Shown piece by piece: positions 1 to 6,065 of a stretch of 39,206 nt of DNA (position 1 is its first letter; the number at the start of each line of letters is the position of its first letter). Location of the stretch: the IMG/VR virus record IMGVR_UViG_3300025133_006373, positions 1 through 39,206 of that record; one strand, written 5' to 3'. Source of the stretch: a virus. Position numbers and translations under genes: made by a program. The notes under the pieces were generated by a model. That model was not told where the DNA came from. It did not search any database and was given only the letters and a program-made list of their open reading frames with translations.

Positions 1-246
1 GTACCAATAGAACTGTTCGGGAAGAGGGATCTTATCCAATCTCCCAAATGCAATATCGCCACCATACCAACCCGATAAAAGGGTTGCGGTCAAGATAACC
101 GATGTGAAAGCCCACATCCAATACCACTTAACCTTGTTACTGTTAGAACTAATAAATGTCCCGAGGGTCTGTGCACTGTCGTTTCCAATAACGGAATAAG
201 CCGCTAAGAGAAACCCAACAGAGCCATAGACCATTGATAAAGACAT
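1..246 (-). CDS. PiT-permease-like membrane protein (C-terminus outside window)
   Basis: The 82 visible residues start at an ATG preceded by AAGGAG seven bases upstream; the frame runs off the left edge with no stop. The N-terminus is hydrophobic (FLLAAYSVI) and is followed by a GNDSAQTLGTFISSN stretch, then a second membrane segment (WMWAFTSVILTATLLSGW). The GND...GT pattern resembles the repeated Asn-Asp signature of PiT-family inorganic phosphate transporters (GANDVANxxGT), which move phosphate across the inner membrane. If so, this would be a phage auxiliary gene for phosphate uptake. Only the first part is visible, so family membership is an inference; another polytopic membrane protein is possible. 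Confidence 0.55.
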   Translation of the reverse strand, partial: MSLSMVYGSVGFLLAAYSVIGNDSAQTLGTFISSNSNKVKWYWMWAFTSVILTATLLSGWYGGDIAFGRLDKIPLPEQFYWY

Positions 247-281
247 GATGGCTCCTTTTGCTATAGCTATACTAAATAGCC

Positions 282-309
282 GATATAACATTGGAAACCA
301 TCATGTCAC
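282..309 (-). promoter_or_regulatory. Weak sigma70-like promoter
   Basis: Read on the minus strand: GTGACA, 16 bp, then TATATC preceded by TG (extended -10). It shares the ACATT/ACATG-like spacer end with the stronger promoters of this genome and lies 36 bp upstream of the PiT-like gene start. Confidence 0.45.
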
Positions 310-331
310 AGTATTGGGACAAATTTTGCTA

Positions 332-673
332 TTAACCGTCTTTTAGAGATAATTGTTTTATCCCTTCTGGTGTGAATGACGAGGCAACAGGGCGATTATC
401 AACCCAATGATACTCTTGCCCTTGTTTGATCCTCGGCTTGTTGTAGGTAACTCCTTTGTAGGGAAAACCATGTTTGTCCAACCAAGCTTCCGTAGCTTCG
501 GCATGCTCGCTTGTTCTTGCGGTGAAGAACCAGATCTCTCCGGTCTTTTCCATCTCTTTAACTTTCTCTAAAGCACCTTCTAGTGGCTTTGCTGTTACGA
601 AAAGCTCAGGTGTCTCATTAGGAATATCGTCACAGACTGTTCCGTCAATGTCTATCAGCCATACTTTATTCAT
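332..673 (-). CDS. HAD-superfamily hydrolase (small phage phosphatase)
   Basis: A 113-residue protein. The ATG at 673 is chosen over an upstream in-frame start because it is preceded by GGAGAAAG and overlaps the clpS stop as ATGA. HAD motif I is DIDGT (Asp8, Asp10), motif II is FFTAR (Thr51), and the C-terminal part has a lysine (Lys79) and a WVDNRP motif (Asp92) that can supply motifs III and IV. It has no cap domain, so it is a minimal HAD fold such as the phosphatase half of phage polynucleotide kinases or nucleotidases. The substrate cannot be read from sequence; a 3'-phosphatase or 5'-nucleotidase role is possible. Confidence 0.75.
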   Translation of the reverse strand: MNKVWLIDIDGTVCDDIPNETPELFVTAKPLEGALEKVKEMEKTGEIWFFTARTSEHAEATEAWLDKHGFPYKGVTYNKPRIKQGQEYHWVDNRPVASSFTPEGIKQLSLKDG

Positions 674-996
674 TCTTTCTCCAGTGTTACTAAAAGTGGA
701 TGATCCTGTTGTTTTGCCCAATCCATGGATTGCAGGACCTTCATTTCGGCAATTTCTTTTGAATAGACTCCGGCGATGCCTTTGCCCTCAGTGTGAACTT
801 GCATTGTGATAGCATTTGCTTTTTGGTGATCCATGTGAAAGACTTGGGTCAGAACCTCTACAACAAACTGCATATGTGTATAGTCATCATTATAAAAGAC
901 AACCTTATACTTGCTGGGCGGAACGACCTTTTCTCGGTCCATTGTGCCGACTCCGGCTCCCGCTCCATGCTTCTTATCCTTCTGTCGTTTCGTCAT
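670..996 (-). CDS. clpS: ClpS-like adaptor of the ClpAP protease
   Basis: A 108-residue ClpS homologue. ClpS binds the ClpA N-domain and delivers N-degron substrates to ClpAP. The core from about residue 26 matches ClpS: PPSKYKVVFYNDDYT, then HTEGKG. The N-degron pocket residues are present: Asn36, Asp37 and His69, with the gatekeeper Met42. The N-terminal 25 residues are basic and Gly/Ala-rich, as in the flexible ClpS tail. The start at 996 follows AGAGGTG; an earlier start at 1014 is possible. The gene overlaps the preceding membrane protein by 23 bp and the HAD gene by 4 bp. In a phage it could redirect host proteolysis (inference). Confidence 0.93.
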   Translation of the reverse strand: MTKRQKDKKHGAGAGVGTMDREKVVPPSKYKVVFYNDDYTHMQFVVEVLTQVFHMDHQKANAITMQVHTEGKGIAGVYSKEIAEMKVLQSMDWAKQQDHPLLVTLEKE

Positions 997-1213
997 TGAC
1001 ACACCTCTTTTCATTCTCTACTTCTTGCTTAGCAATGTAATAAGATGTAGCTGTTAGGTAAGTAATGATGTACATCACAGCTGTAAGGAAATGTTCTCCA
1101 CCCAGCAAGCCGGCAAAATAACTACATAAATACAAGTAGCCGACCGCCAATAGGATCATACCAAGTATTGTAAGATTGTAGATAGCCATTCTTTTTAATA
1201 TTTCTAAATTCAT
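974..1213 (-). CDS. Small two-helix membrane protein
   Basis: A 79-residue protein with two predicted membrane segments (about residues 10-35 and 40-60) and a charged C-terminal tail (KQEVENEKRC...). The ATG follows GGAGGAA six bases upstream and is the first gene after a strong promoter at 1244-1271. It heads a three-gene operon with clpS and the HAD hydrolase. No family is recognised; small phage membrane proteins of this shape are often accessory, but no function can be assigned. Confidence 0.7.
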   Translation of the reverse strand: MNLEILKRMAIYNLTILGMILLAVGYLYLCSYFAGLLGGEHFLTAVMYIITYLTATSYYIAKQEVENEKRCVNDETTEG

Positions 1214-1243
1214 AAAATTCCTCCGTTATTGAATTATGTATAC

Positions 1244-1271
1244 ATTATAACATGATTTAAAATTTTGTCAA
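1244..1271 (-). promoter_or_regulatory. Sigma70-like promoter
   Basis: Minus strand: TTGACA, 16 bp, TATAAT with extended TG. It drives the small membrane protein, clpS and HAD genes and lies just downstream of the adenosine deaminase stop. Confidence 0.8.
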
Positions 1272-1284
1272 GTTGTTTTTTTAT

Positions 1285-2181
1285 TTATCTTTTAAATAAT
1301 GCATTGAATGCGGTTTTCTCACAAAGATCAACATTTTCTTCGGTTAAACCATTCTCATACATCAGATGTGAAAACTCAACAGATAAGTCTGTATTTGATA
1401 ACAGTAAATTGTCAGAGCAAATTGCCACAGGTATTTCTTGTCTAATCCACTCTTTTATTGGGTGATCACCGATTTCATTTATTAGACCTGTGTGCATATT
1501 AGATGTGGGGCAAGCCTCTAATACAATATTTCTCTCTCTAACTAGATCAACTACCTTTTGATCTTCTAAGACCGTCAGGCCATGGCCAATCCTCTGTGCA
1601 TGTAAGAAGTTGATCGCTACGGCAATTTCTTGAGCAGATCGCCCTTCTCCGGCATGTACGGTTCGGTTTATCCCTAGTCGCTTAGCACGAGTAAATTGAG
1701 TAGCATAATCAAACATGCCCCATTTATGAGTTGGCATTGGTGCACCAGCTAGGTCTATTCCAACAACCTGTTTTCTTGTTCTTGCAAGATCCACAAGTTC
1801 GTCAAATATCTCTGGTGGATCTCCATATAGGCCACAAAGGATAATACTTGCGTCACCATTAGCACCATCAATGGCAGCATCAACAATCTTGTCTATTGGA
1901 GCCCCAGTGTGAAGATGTGGTGCGAATCTCAACTCCAAACGACTAACGCCTGAGCTATCTGCATCTTCGCAAATCTCTCTAGCTACTCTACAAAGCGATT
2001 TTGGTGTTTGGAGCACTGATAGTGTTATTGCAAACCTTGAGAGCGCTTCATTCAAATTCATACCCTTGTAGAAGAAAATCTCTGAGGGGCTGGTTGGAAT
2101 TGTTATTCCCTGTTGGCGTGCTAGTTGATGAAGGGTGTGATATCTTAGTGAGCCGTCTAAATGACAATGTAAATCAATCAT
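1285..2181 (-). CDS. Adenosine deaminase-like amidohydrolase
   Basis: A 298-residue member of the adenosine/AMP/adenine deaminase family, which hydrolyses the purine 6-amino group to give inosine-type products, with zinc. Metal and catalytic residues are visible in order: HCH (His5, His7), HAGE (His176, Glu179), RIGHG (His200), CPTSN (224-228) and SDN (Asp257). It is slightly shorter than typical bacterial enzymes (about 330-350), mainly because it starts directly at the first motif. The ATG follows GGAGAT and overlaps the stop of the small upstream gene. The natural substrate may be adenosine or deoxyadenosine; adenine or a modified purine is possible. Such a gene is uncommon in phages. Confidence 0.9.
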   Translation of the reverse strand: MIDLHCHLDGSLRYHTLHQLARQQGITIPTSPSEIFFYKGMNLNEALSRFAITLSVLQTPKSLCRVAREICEDADSSGVSRLELRFAPHLHTGAPIDKIVDAAIDGANGDASIILCGLYGDPPEIFDELVDLARTRKQVVGIDLAGAPMPTHKWGMFDYATQFTRAKRLGINRTVHAGEGRSAQEIAVAINFLHAQRIGHGLTVLEDQKVVDLVRERNIVLEACPTSNMHTGLINEIGDHPIKEWIRQEIPVAICSDNLLLSNTDLSVEFSHLMYENGLTEENVDLCEKTAFNALFKR

Positions 2182-2335
2182 TTTCTAACATCTCCAGTGC
2201 TTCCTCAAGCTCTTTAATAGCCTTGTCTATATTCTTCTGATGGGAATCCAGTGAGGTTGTCCAGAATCTACCTTGTTTAAGTTTTCTTAGGCAGGAATCC
2301 AGAAGCAACCATAATTTTTGTTCTTGTGTGTTCAT
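2174..2335 (-). CDS. Small helical protein (53 aa), unknown
   Basis: A short frame fills the gap between the methyltransferase and adenosine deaminase genes. It begins with ATG ten bases after the methyltransferase stop, behind a weak GGGG site, and ends with TGA overlapping the deaminase ATG by eight bases. The protein is mostly charged and likely alpha-helical, with an acidic C-terminal helix (KAIKELEEALEMLEND). The tight coupling to both neighbours argues that it is real. No family is recognised. Confidence 0.6.
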   Translation of the reverse strand: MNTQEQKLWLLLDSCLRKLKQGRFWTTSLDSHQKNIDKAIKELEEALEMLEND

Positions 2336-2344
2336 TTGTGGCCC

Positions 2345-3385
2345 CTACTTGTCTATCACGAAGAAAAATTCAACTAGATTTTTTTGTTGTTTTTTCATCT
2401 TTTTAGGTTGCATGCAAAGCTTGTGACTTTGGTCATAAACCTTCACTGTACCGTGTTTTTGGCTGGTTAAGAGCAAGTCACTAAATGAAATAGCATTTCG
2501 TGTACCGTTACTATAGGATAGGATGATTCTCTTGCAATCAAACTGTCCCAAGAGCTTGTCAAAATCATCTTTTACTGTTTTTTTCATATAAAATGCACCA
2601 GCACATTCTTGATTTTTTCGAAAACACACTCTATCTGGTCTTGGAAGAGCATAGGAATGATCCAAATCAGGCTTATCCCAGAGAACAACTGAATCGTTTA
2701 AGTGATAACAAGCATCATAAAGAACACCTGTAGTATAGGGTGGATCTAAATAGACGACATCTGCTTGAGTATTTTTAACATCAAAAATCTCGCAACATTC
2801 AACATCGCCTTTCTTTCCTGTTATGAGGGTTGGCATTTTGAATTCGACTGTTTTTTGTGATTTTGCTGTCCATTCGGCCAACGAACTCTTTTGATCATTT
2901 GTGCCATTAAAAACACTATTAAGTGCTTGGATCGCACTAAACAAAAGAGCATCTTTTTCTGGAGATGCTCCTAGTGTGTGGATATACTCAAAAGCAGCAT
3001 CTAATTTTTTAGCATTTGATTCTATAAACGCTCTTGGTCTCCAAACCGGAGCAGCGACTCCTCGGACTTGCCTTAAATACTTACCAGAATAGTTCTGAAA
3101 TAACCATCCGTCCTTTTCTGGTAGATTGTTTAAGGTGATGAGGGCCTTTTCAATTAAATCTTCATCAAAGCCATTTAAGAACACTCTTGCAAACAAAGCT
3201 GCAGAGGGCATTTTATCATTGGCGGTTACTTTGAAGCCTTGTTGTCTCATATGTGCCGATACTATTCCTGATCCAGAAAATCCATCAAAAAAAGTTTCAG
3301 CATTTGGAACCTCTTCTGTTAGTTTTTGAATGGTCTCTAGAAGCTTTCGCTTTGAGCCTTTAAAGCCTACTGTTTTGTATTTCAT
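2345..3385 (-). CDS. D12-class N6-adenine DNA methyltransferase (Dam-like)
   Basis: A 346-residue protein. The start at 3385 has GGAGGAAAA directly upstream; the frame stays open further upstream only because it reads through the tRNA-Lys gene. Methyltransferase signatures in alpha order are GSKRKLL near residue 10, the SAM-binding FxGSG motif (GFSGSG, 35-40) and the catalytic DPPY (214-217). It should methylate adenine N6 in double-stranded DNA and protect phage DNA from restriction or mark it. The recognition site cannot be deduced. No cognate endonuclease lies beside it, so it is probably an orphan enzyme. It is transcribed from the promoter at 3489-3516 after the tRNA. Confidence 0.9.
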   Translation of the reverse strand: MKYKTVGFKGSKRKLLETIQKLTEEVPNAETFFDGFSGSGIVSAHMRQQGFKVTANDKMPSAALFARVFLNGFDEDLIEKALITLNNLPEKDGWLFQNYSGKYLRQVRGVAAPVWRPRAFIESNAKKLDAAFEYIHTLGASPEKDALLFSAIQALNSVFNGTNDQKSSLAEWTAKSQKTVEFKMPTLITGKKGDVECCEIFDVKNTQADVVYLDPPYTTGVLYDACYHLNDSVVLWDKPDLDHSYALPRPDRVCFRKNQECAGAFYMKKTVKDDFDKLLGQFDCKRIILSYSNGTRNAISFSDLLLTSQKHGTVKVYDQSHKLCMQPKKMKKQQKNLVEFFFVIDK

Positions 3386-3402
3386 TTTTCCTCCGTATGA
3401 AA

Positions 3403-3478
3403 TGGTGGGTTGTATAGGATTCGAACCTATGACCGATCGATTAAAAGCCGACTGCTCTACCAGCTGAGCTAACAACCC
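3403..3478 (-). tRNA. tRNA-Lys (UUU)
   Basis: A complete 76-base cloverleaf can be folded on the minus strand. The acceptor stem is GGGTTGT/ACAACCC, the D arm GCTC/GAGC, and the anticodon loop CTTTTAA with anticodon UUU. The T arm is ATAGG/CCTAT around TTCGAAT, with discriminator A and an encoded CCA. The anticodon stem has G-U pairs at both ends. It is the first product of the promoter at 3489-3516. UUU reads AAA/AAG, which suits an AT-rich phage. Confidence 0.97.
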
Positions 3479-3488
3479 GACTGTTTAT

Positions 3489-3516
3489 ATTATAACACAA
3501 TCTTAAAATTTGTCAA
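3489..3516 (-). promoter_or_regulatory. Sigma70-like promoter
   Basis: Minus strand: TTGACA, 16 bp, TATAAT. The -10 box ends 11 bp before the 5' end of tRNA-Lys, so the transcript would start almost at the mature tRNA and continue into the methyltransferase gene. Confidence 0.8.
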
Positions 3517-3678
3517 GTTGTTTTTTGATATTTTTACTTCTTGTATGTCGGCAGCAATAGGATATTCAAAGTATAAGTGTAGGTAAGCCTCTGATTCGAA
3601 TATACAGTAACACCTCATGCCTTTTTTAAGAAGTCCATGATCTTCAATAACTATAAAGTGTTTGCCGGTATAGTCCAT
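3490..3678 (-). CDS. Small conserved-type phage protein, unknown
   Basis: Encodes about 62 residues (Met-Asp-Tyr-Thr start), with a beta-rich pattern (KHFIVIEDHGLLKKGMRCYCIF) reminiscent of the SH3-like small proteins found nearby. The ATG at 3678 has no clear Shine-Dalgarno but lies seven bases after the stop of the preceding gene, which fits re-initiation. An in-frame TTG at 3705 is the alternative. The stop lies inside the promoter for tRNA-Lys. Function unknown. Confidence 0.55.
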   Translation of the reverse strand: MDYTGKHFIVIEDHGLLKKGMRCYCIFESEAYLHLYFEYPIAADIQEVKISKNNLTNFKIVL

Positions 3679-3685
3679 ATAATAA

Positions 3686-3784
3686 CTAGGTGTTCGTTTT
3701 ATCAAACCAAATACTTAATTGTCCTAATGTTATAATTGCTGCCGAAGCGGCTGCTATAATAAATAAAATTATGTATGCTGTCAT
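3686..3784 (-). CDS. Single-pass membrane microprotein (32 aa)
   Basis: Starts at ATG 3784 behind GGAGACAAA and overlaps the previous stop as ATGA. Nearly the whole protein is one hydrophobic helix (YIILFIIAAASAAIITLG) with a short polar tail. The frame continues open upstream to 3880, but that extension lies inside the preceding gene and lacks an RBS. Its role is unknown; a holin-like or inhibitor role would be speculation. Confidence 0.6.
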   Translation of the reverse strand: MTAYIILFIIAAASAAIITLGQLSIWFDKTNT

Positions 3785-4068
3785 TTTGTCTCCATTTTGA
3801 TTATCATGCTTTCGTCTAAAAAAGCAAAGTCGTTTCCGTCTATCCATTGAACTTTGTATTCTGTTACATACGTGATACAAACCGAAGGATCATAGCTTTC
3901 TTGAATAAAGAAGAGGACCTCCACTATTAAACCCATTTGTCCACAACTGACCCAGCTATATTGGTCCTGATCGTGGAATGTGACCATTTTGACCAAATCT
4001 CCAACACTGTATTTTGCTTTGATACCGTCCGATCTTTCGTTGACTTGTAAATATCTAAAAGTTTTCAT
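3781..4068 (-). CDS. Small SH3-like GDLV-motif protein
   Basis: A 95-residue protein with the pattern SVGDLVKMVTF ... GLIVEV ... YKVQWIDG ... FLDES, a small beta-barrel layout common among uncharacterised phage proteins. Similar GDLV motifs occur in the products of 4462-4698 and 10139-10519, so the genome carries at least three members. It starts at ATG 4068 one base after the preceding stop, and translation is probably coupled because no strong Shine-Dalgarno is present. Function unknown. Confidence 0.6.
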   Translation of the reverse strand: MKTFRYLQVNERSDGIKAKYSVGDLVKMVTFHDQDQYSWVSCGQMGLIVEVLFFIQESYDPSVCITYVTEYKVQWIDGNDFAFLDESMIIKMETK

Positions 4069-4069
4069 T

Positions 4070-4465
4070 TTAATAAAAGTTGTTTATACATTTCACGCAG
4101 TGCTTAGCAAACAAGGGGCCTCTTGAAGATCCGACCTTCTCACAGTCGTATGAAGAACAAGTTTTGCAGAGCTTTGTACATTGTAGTTCTGCTATTTCTA
4201 TTGCACCTCTTATAAAATCATCTGCATTATCGATGTAGAATCTGAGTCCACCGAATTTAGATTTAACTTGGCTTACTTGGTAGCTTGTTTCTTTATTCCA
4301 CTCTTCACGATGTTTCATCAAAATTACTAAATCTGCTATGACAGTATCCCATGTCTTATACGGCGAATACCCATGGCAATGTTCAAATTTTTTGAGCACG
4401 AAGACTTCGTAATCCTCAGACAAAAAACTCGATAGTCTATTCCATACTATTTCATTTGTTTTCAT
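4070..4465 (-). CDS. Conserved phage protein with C-terminal zinc-ribbon-like cysteines
   Basis: A 131-residue protein. The centre (QVKSKFGGLRFYIDNADDFIRG) and the cysteine pairs that follow (CTKLCKTC and CVKC near the C-terminus) form a pattern I recognise from hypothetical proteins of many tailed phages; the cysteines probably bind one zinc. It overlaps the upstream GDLV gene by four bases. No enzymatic motif is visible and function is unknown. Confidence 0.65.
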   Translation of the reverse strand: MKTNEIVWNRLSSFLSEDYEVFVLKKFEHCHGYSPYKTWDTVIADLVILMKHREEWNKETSYQVSQVKSKFGGLRFYIDNADDFIRGAIEIAELQCTKLCKTCSSYDCEKVGSSRGPLFAKHCVKCINNFY

Positions 4466-4698
4466 TTTTTCACCTCCAATCTCTCTATTTCATATTCTAT
4501 AGCGACTATTTCATGTGTCGCATCGGTTAAAACATAATCAAAAACACTAAATTCTTCAGGGGTTTTATTAACAAAATCCTTAACAAGCCAAACCTTATCC
4601 TTGTCTTCATCATGCATTTGAGAATAAGGTCTAAAAATAACCAAATCACCTATCTTGTAGATCAAATCTTTCTGATTACCTGTTGAAGTGTTATCCAA
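4462..4698 (-). CDS. Small SH3-like GDLV-motif protein
   Basis: A 78-residue protein if translated from the TTG at 4698, with GGAA nine bases upstream; the 37-bp overlap with the preceding gene makes a later start possible. It carries YKIGDLVIFRPYS ... VWLVKDFV, and is acidic towards the C-terminus. It is the same class of small beta protein as 3781-4068. Function unknown. Confidence 0.55.
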   Translation of the reverse strand: MDNTSTGNQKDLIYKIGDLVIFRPYSQMHDEDKDKVWLVKDFVNKTPEEFSVFDYVLTDATHEIVAIEYEIERLEVKK

Positions 4699-4868
4699 TT
4701 TGTTTTTTCCTGTTTTATGTTGTATACTTTTATGTAAAATAACATTTGTAGGTTGCAGACCATTATCATGCCGAGGGACAGCTCACCAGTATCAAGTGTT
4801 CTGAATTCCACAATATCTCCGGCATCAATCAACAGGCTAACAACCCCAATCGCAATCGCAAGGATCAC
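4662..4868 (-). CDS. Small two-helix membrane protein
   Basis: Two hydrophobic segments are visible (ILAIAIGVVSLLI and LGMIMVCNLQMLFYIKVY). I favour the GTG at 4868 because it overlaps the stop of the Cys-rich gene as GTGA, an arrangement also used at 8359 and 25873 in this window. An ATG at 4925 would give 87 residues but has no Shine-Dalgarno and would overlap the Cys-rich gene by about 60 bp. Function unknown. Confidence 0.5.
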   Translation of the reverse strand: MILAIAIGVVSLLIDAGDIVEFRTLDTGELSLGMIMVCNLQMLFYIKVYNIKQEKTNWITLQQVIRKI

Positions 4869-4972
4869 AACCACAAGCTGGGCATTGGCTGGTCTTGTTC
4901 GTGACCACAGCAACCACACGAACATTCTGGTGGCTTACAGTCGCAACATTCGCATCTTTTTTCACTTGACAT
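4865..4972 (-). CDS. Cys-rich metallothionein-like microprotein (35 aa)
   Basis: Starts at ATG 4972 with a strong AGGAGA site five bases upstream, and ends with TGA overlapping a GTG start. Eight of the first 22 residues are cysteine, in CxCC, CxC and CGCC patterns (KRCECCDCKPPECSCGCCGH), followed by a histidine. This spacing is typical of small metal-binding metallothionein-like peptides. It could bind Zn or Cu, or act as a redox peptide. No homologue is recognised by eye; the assignment rests on composition and the good ribosome binding site. Confidence 0.55.
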   Translation of the reverse strand: MSSEKRCECCDCKPPECSCGCCGHEQDQPMPSLWL

Positions 4973-5022
4973 GACGTTCTCCTATTCTTCATTAGTAAAT
5001 AGTCCTCGCTGGTAAGAAAGAA

Positions 5023-5096
5023 TGGAGCAGATGCCGAGAATCGAACTCGAATTTCTGCCGTGCAAAGGCAGTGTAATCCCTTTATACTACATCCCC
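5023..5096 (-). tRNA. tRNA-Ala (UGC) with unusual acceptor end
   Basis: A 74-base cloverleaf on the minus strand. The anticodon stem CTGCC/GGCAG encloses loop TTTGCAC, anticodon UGC (Ala). The D stem is GTA/TAC, the T stem TCGAG/CTCGG around TTCGATT, and CCA is encoded. The acceptor stem GGGGATG/CATCTGC contains the G3-U70 alanine identity pair but also a G2-G71 mismatch, and the discriminator base is U rather than the usual A. It is transcribed from the promoter at 5108-5136. Isotype is assigned by anticodon. Confidence 0.85.
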
Positions 5097-5107
5097 ATTC
5101 ATTATAT

Positions 5108-5136
5108 AGTATAACATGTTAAGATGCACTTGTCAA
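5108..5136 (-). promoter_or_regulatory. Sigma70-like promoter
   Basis: Minus strand: TTGACA, 17 bp, TATACT with ACATGT just before the -10. It lies immediately upstream of tRNA-Ala and overlaps the end of the lipoprotein gene region. Confidence 0.7.
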
Positions 5137-5141
5137 GCTTT

Positions 5142-6065
5142 CTATTGAATGATTCCTGTTCCAACAACTTCCCATTTCATATGTGTCTCGATAAATGAGT
5201 TATTAATGTCAGTCTCAACCAAAGCAACTTTGTGTCGCTCCAAGTGAATTGCTGCTAAGGAACCGGCTTGAAAAGGTTGTAGATACTGTGCTGGTATCAT
5301 CATGTATCCGTTATCTGGTCCAGAACAGGTGACATAACCCAAGAACTGACTTCCATCCCAAGAATACACCGCTACGGTTATCATAAAGGTAGAGTCGGCA
5401 CTAGTTGGTCCCCAATTAAATGTCGCCCCAGAACGATATATCGGGGCCTCAAAAGCATAAGAGGGATCAACCCAAAGCATGGTGTATGGTTCAATGAAAT
5501 CAAACCCATGAGAAGAAATAAAGCTATAGCTACCTTGATCTGTCTGTACATCATATTGTGTATCCCTTTGAAGCTGAGGTTCCCAAATAGCATTGTTTTC
5601 ATAAGTTCCAACTGTGATAGGGTTTGCCGCAAAAGAATGCCCATTTGACTGCACATTGATTGAATTTCCTACTGAAATGGGGATTGTCGATGGAGATACT
5701 GAAATCAAATTCGTTGTACACTGGCCATTTTGGGGAATCCAGTCAGCGTGGCCATCTGATGATGGTTGATGGAACATTGCCGTGAAGGAGATGGAAATCT
5801 CTTGAGTCTCTCCCATGCATGCAGGACAAGCAACTTGCCTTAAACCTAAATAAGTATAACCACTAATCCCACTGCGTTCTTGATGTTCTGTGCTTGGCTC
5901 TGTGGCAGGCTGGGGATCAGGCTCACTTGTGGGTTCGGGATCTGGTTCTTGACTCGGTTGTCTTTGAGTGTCTGCTGAGTCTACTGTTGTCTTTTTTGAT
6001 GTGTCTTCTATTCTCTTCATTATGGACACATCCCCATAACAAGATAATAAAACGAATAATAACAT
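5142..6065 (-). CDS. Secreted lipoprotein with Pro/Glu-rich linker
   Basis: A 307-residue protein. The ATG follows GGAGAT. The N-terminus is a very short hydrophobic stretch ending in LLSC, a lipobox with Cys9 as the likely lipidated residue; the signal lacks the usual basic residues. Residues 30-63 are a disordered Asp/Glu/Pro/Ser/Thr linker with EPDPEP-type repeats. The rest (65-307) is beta-rich, with a CPAC pair near residue 80 and no enzyme motif I recognise. It is probably displayed on a membrane surface. Superinfection exclusion or host-surface modification is conceivable but unproven. It precedes the tRNA-Ala gene. Confidence 0.65.
   Translation of the reverse strand: MLLFVLLSCYGDVSIMKRIEDTSKKTTVDSADTQRQPSQEPDPEPTSEPDPQPATEPSTEHQERSGISGYTYLGLRQVACPACMGETQEISISFTAMFHQPSSDGHADWIPQNGQCTTNLISVSPSTIPISVGNSINVQSNGHSFAANPITVGTYENNAIWEPQLQRDTQYDVQTDQGSYSFISSHGFDFIEPYTMLWVDPSYAFEAPIYRSGATFNWGPTSADSTFMITVAVYSWDGSQFLGYVTCSGPDNGYMMIPAQYLQPFQAGSLAAIHLERHKVALVETDINNSFIETHMKWEVVGTGIIQ

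Noticed and set aside
2345-3475. Longer methyltransferase start at 3475
   Set aside because: The extra 30 residues are the translation of the tRNA-Lys gene; the ATG at 3385 has a strong Shine-Dalgarno.
5023-5096. Reading the tRNA as tRNA-Cys because of its U73
   Set aside because: A GCA anticodon would need a shifted stem with mismatches, whereas CTGCC/GGCAG pairs perfectly and gives UGC.
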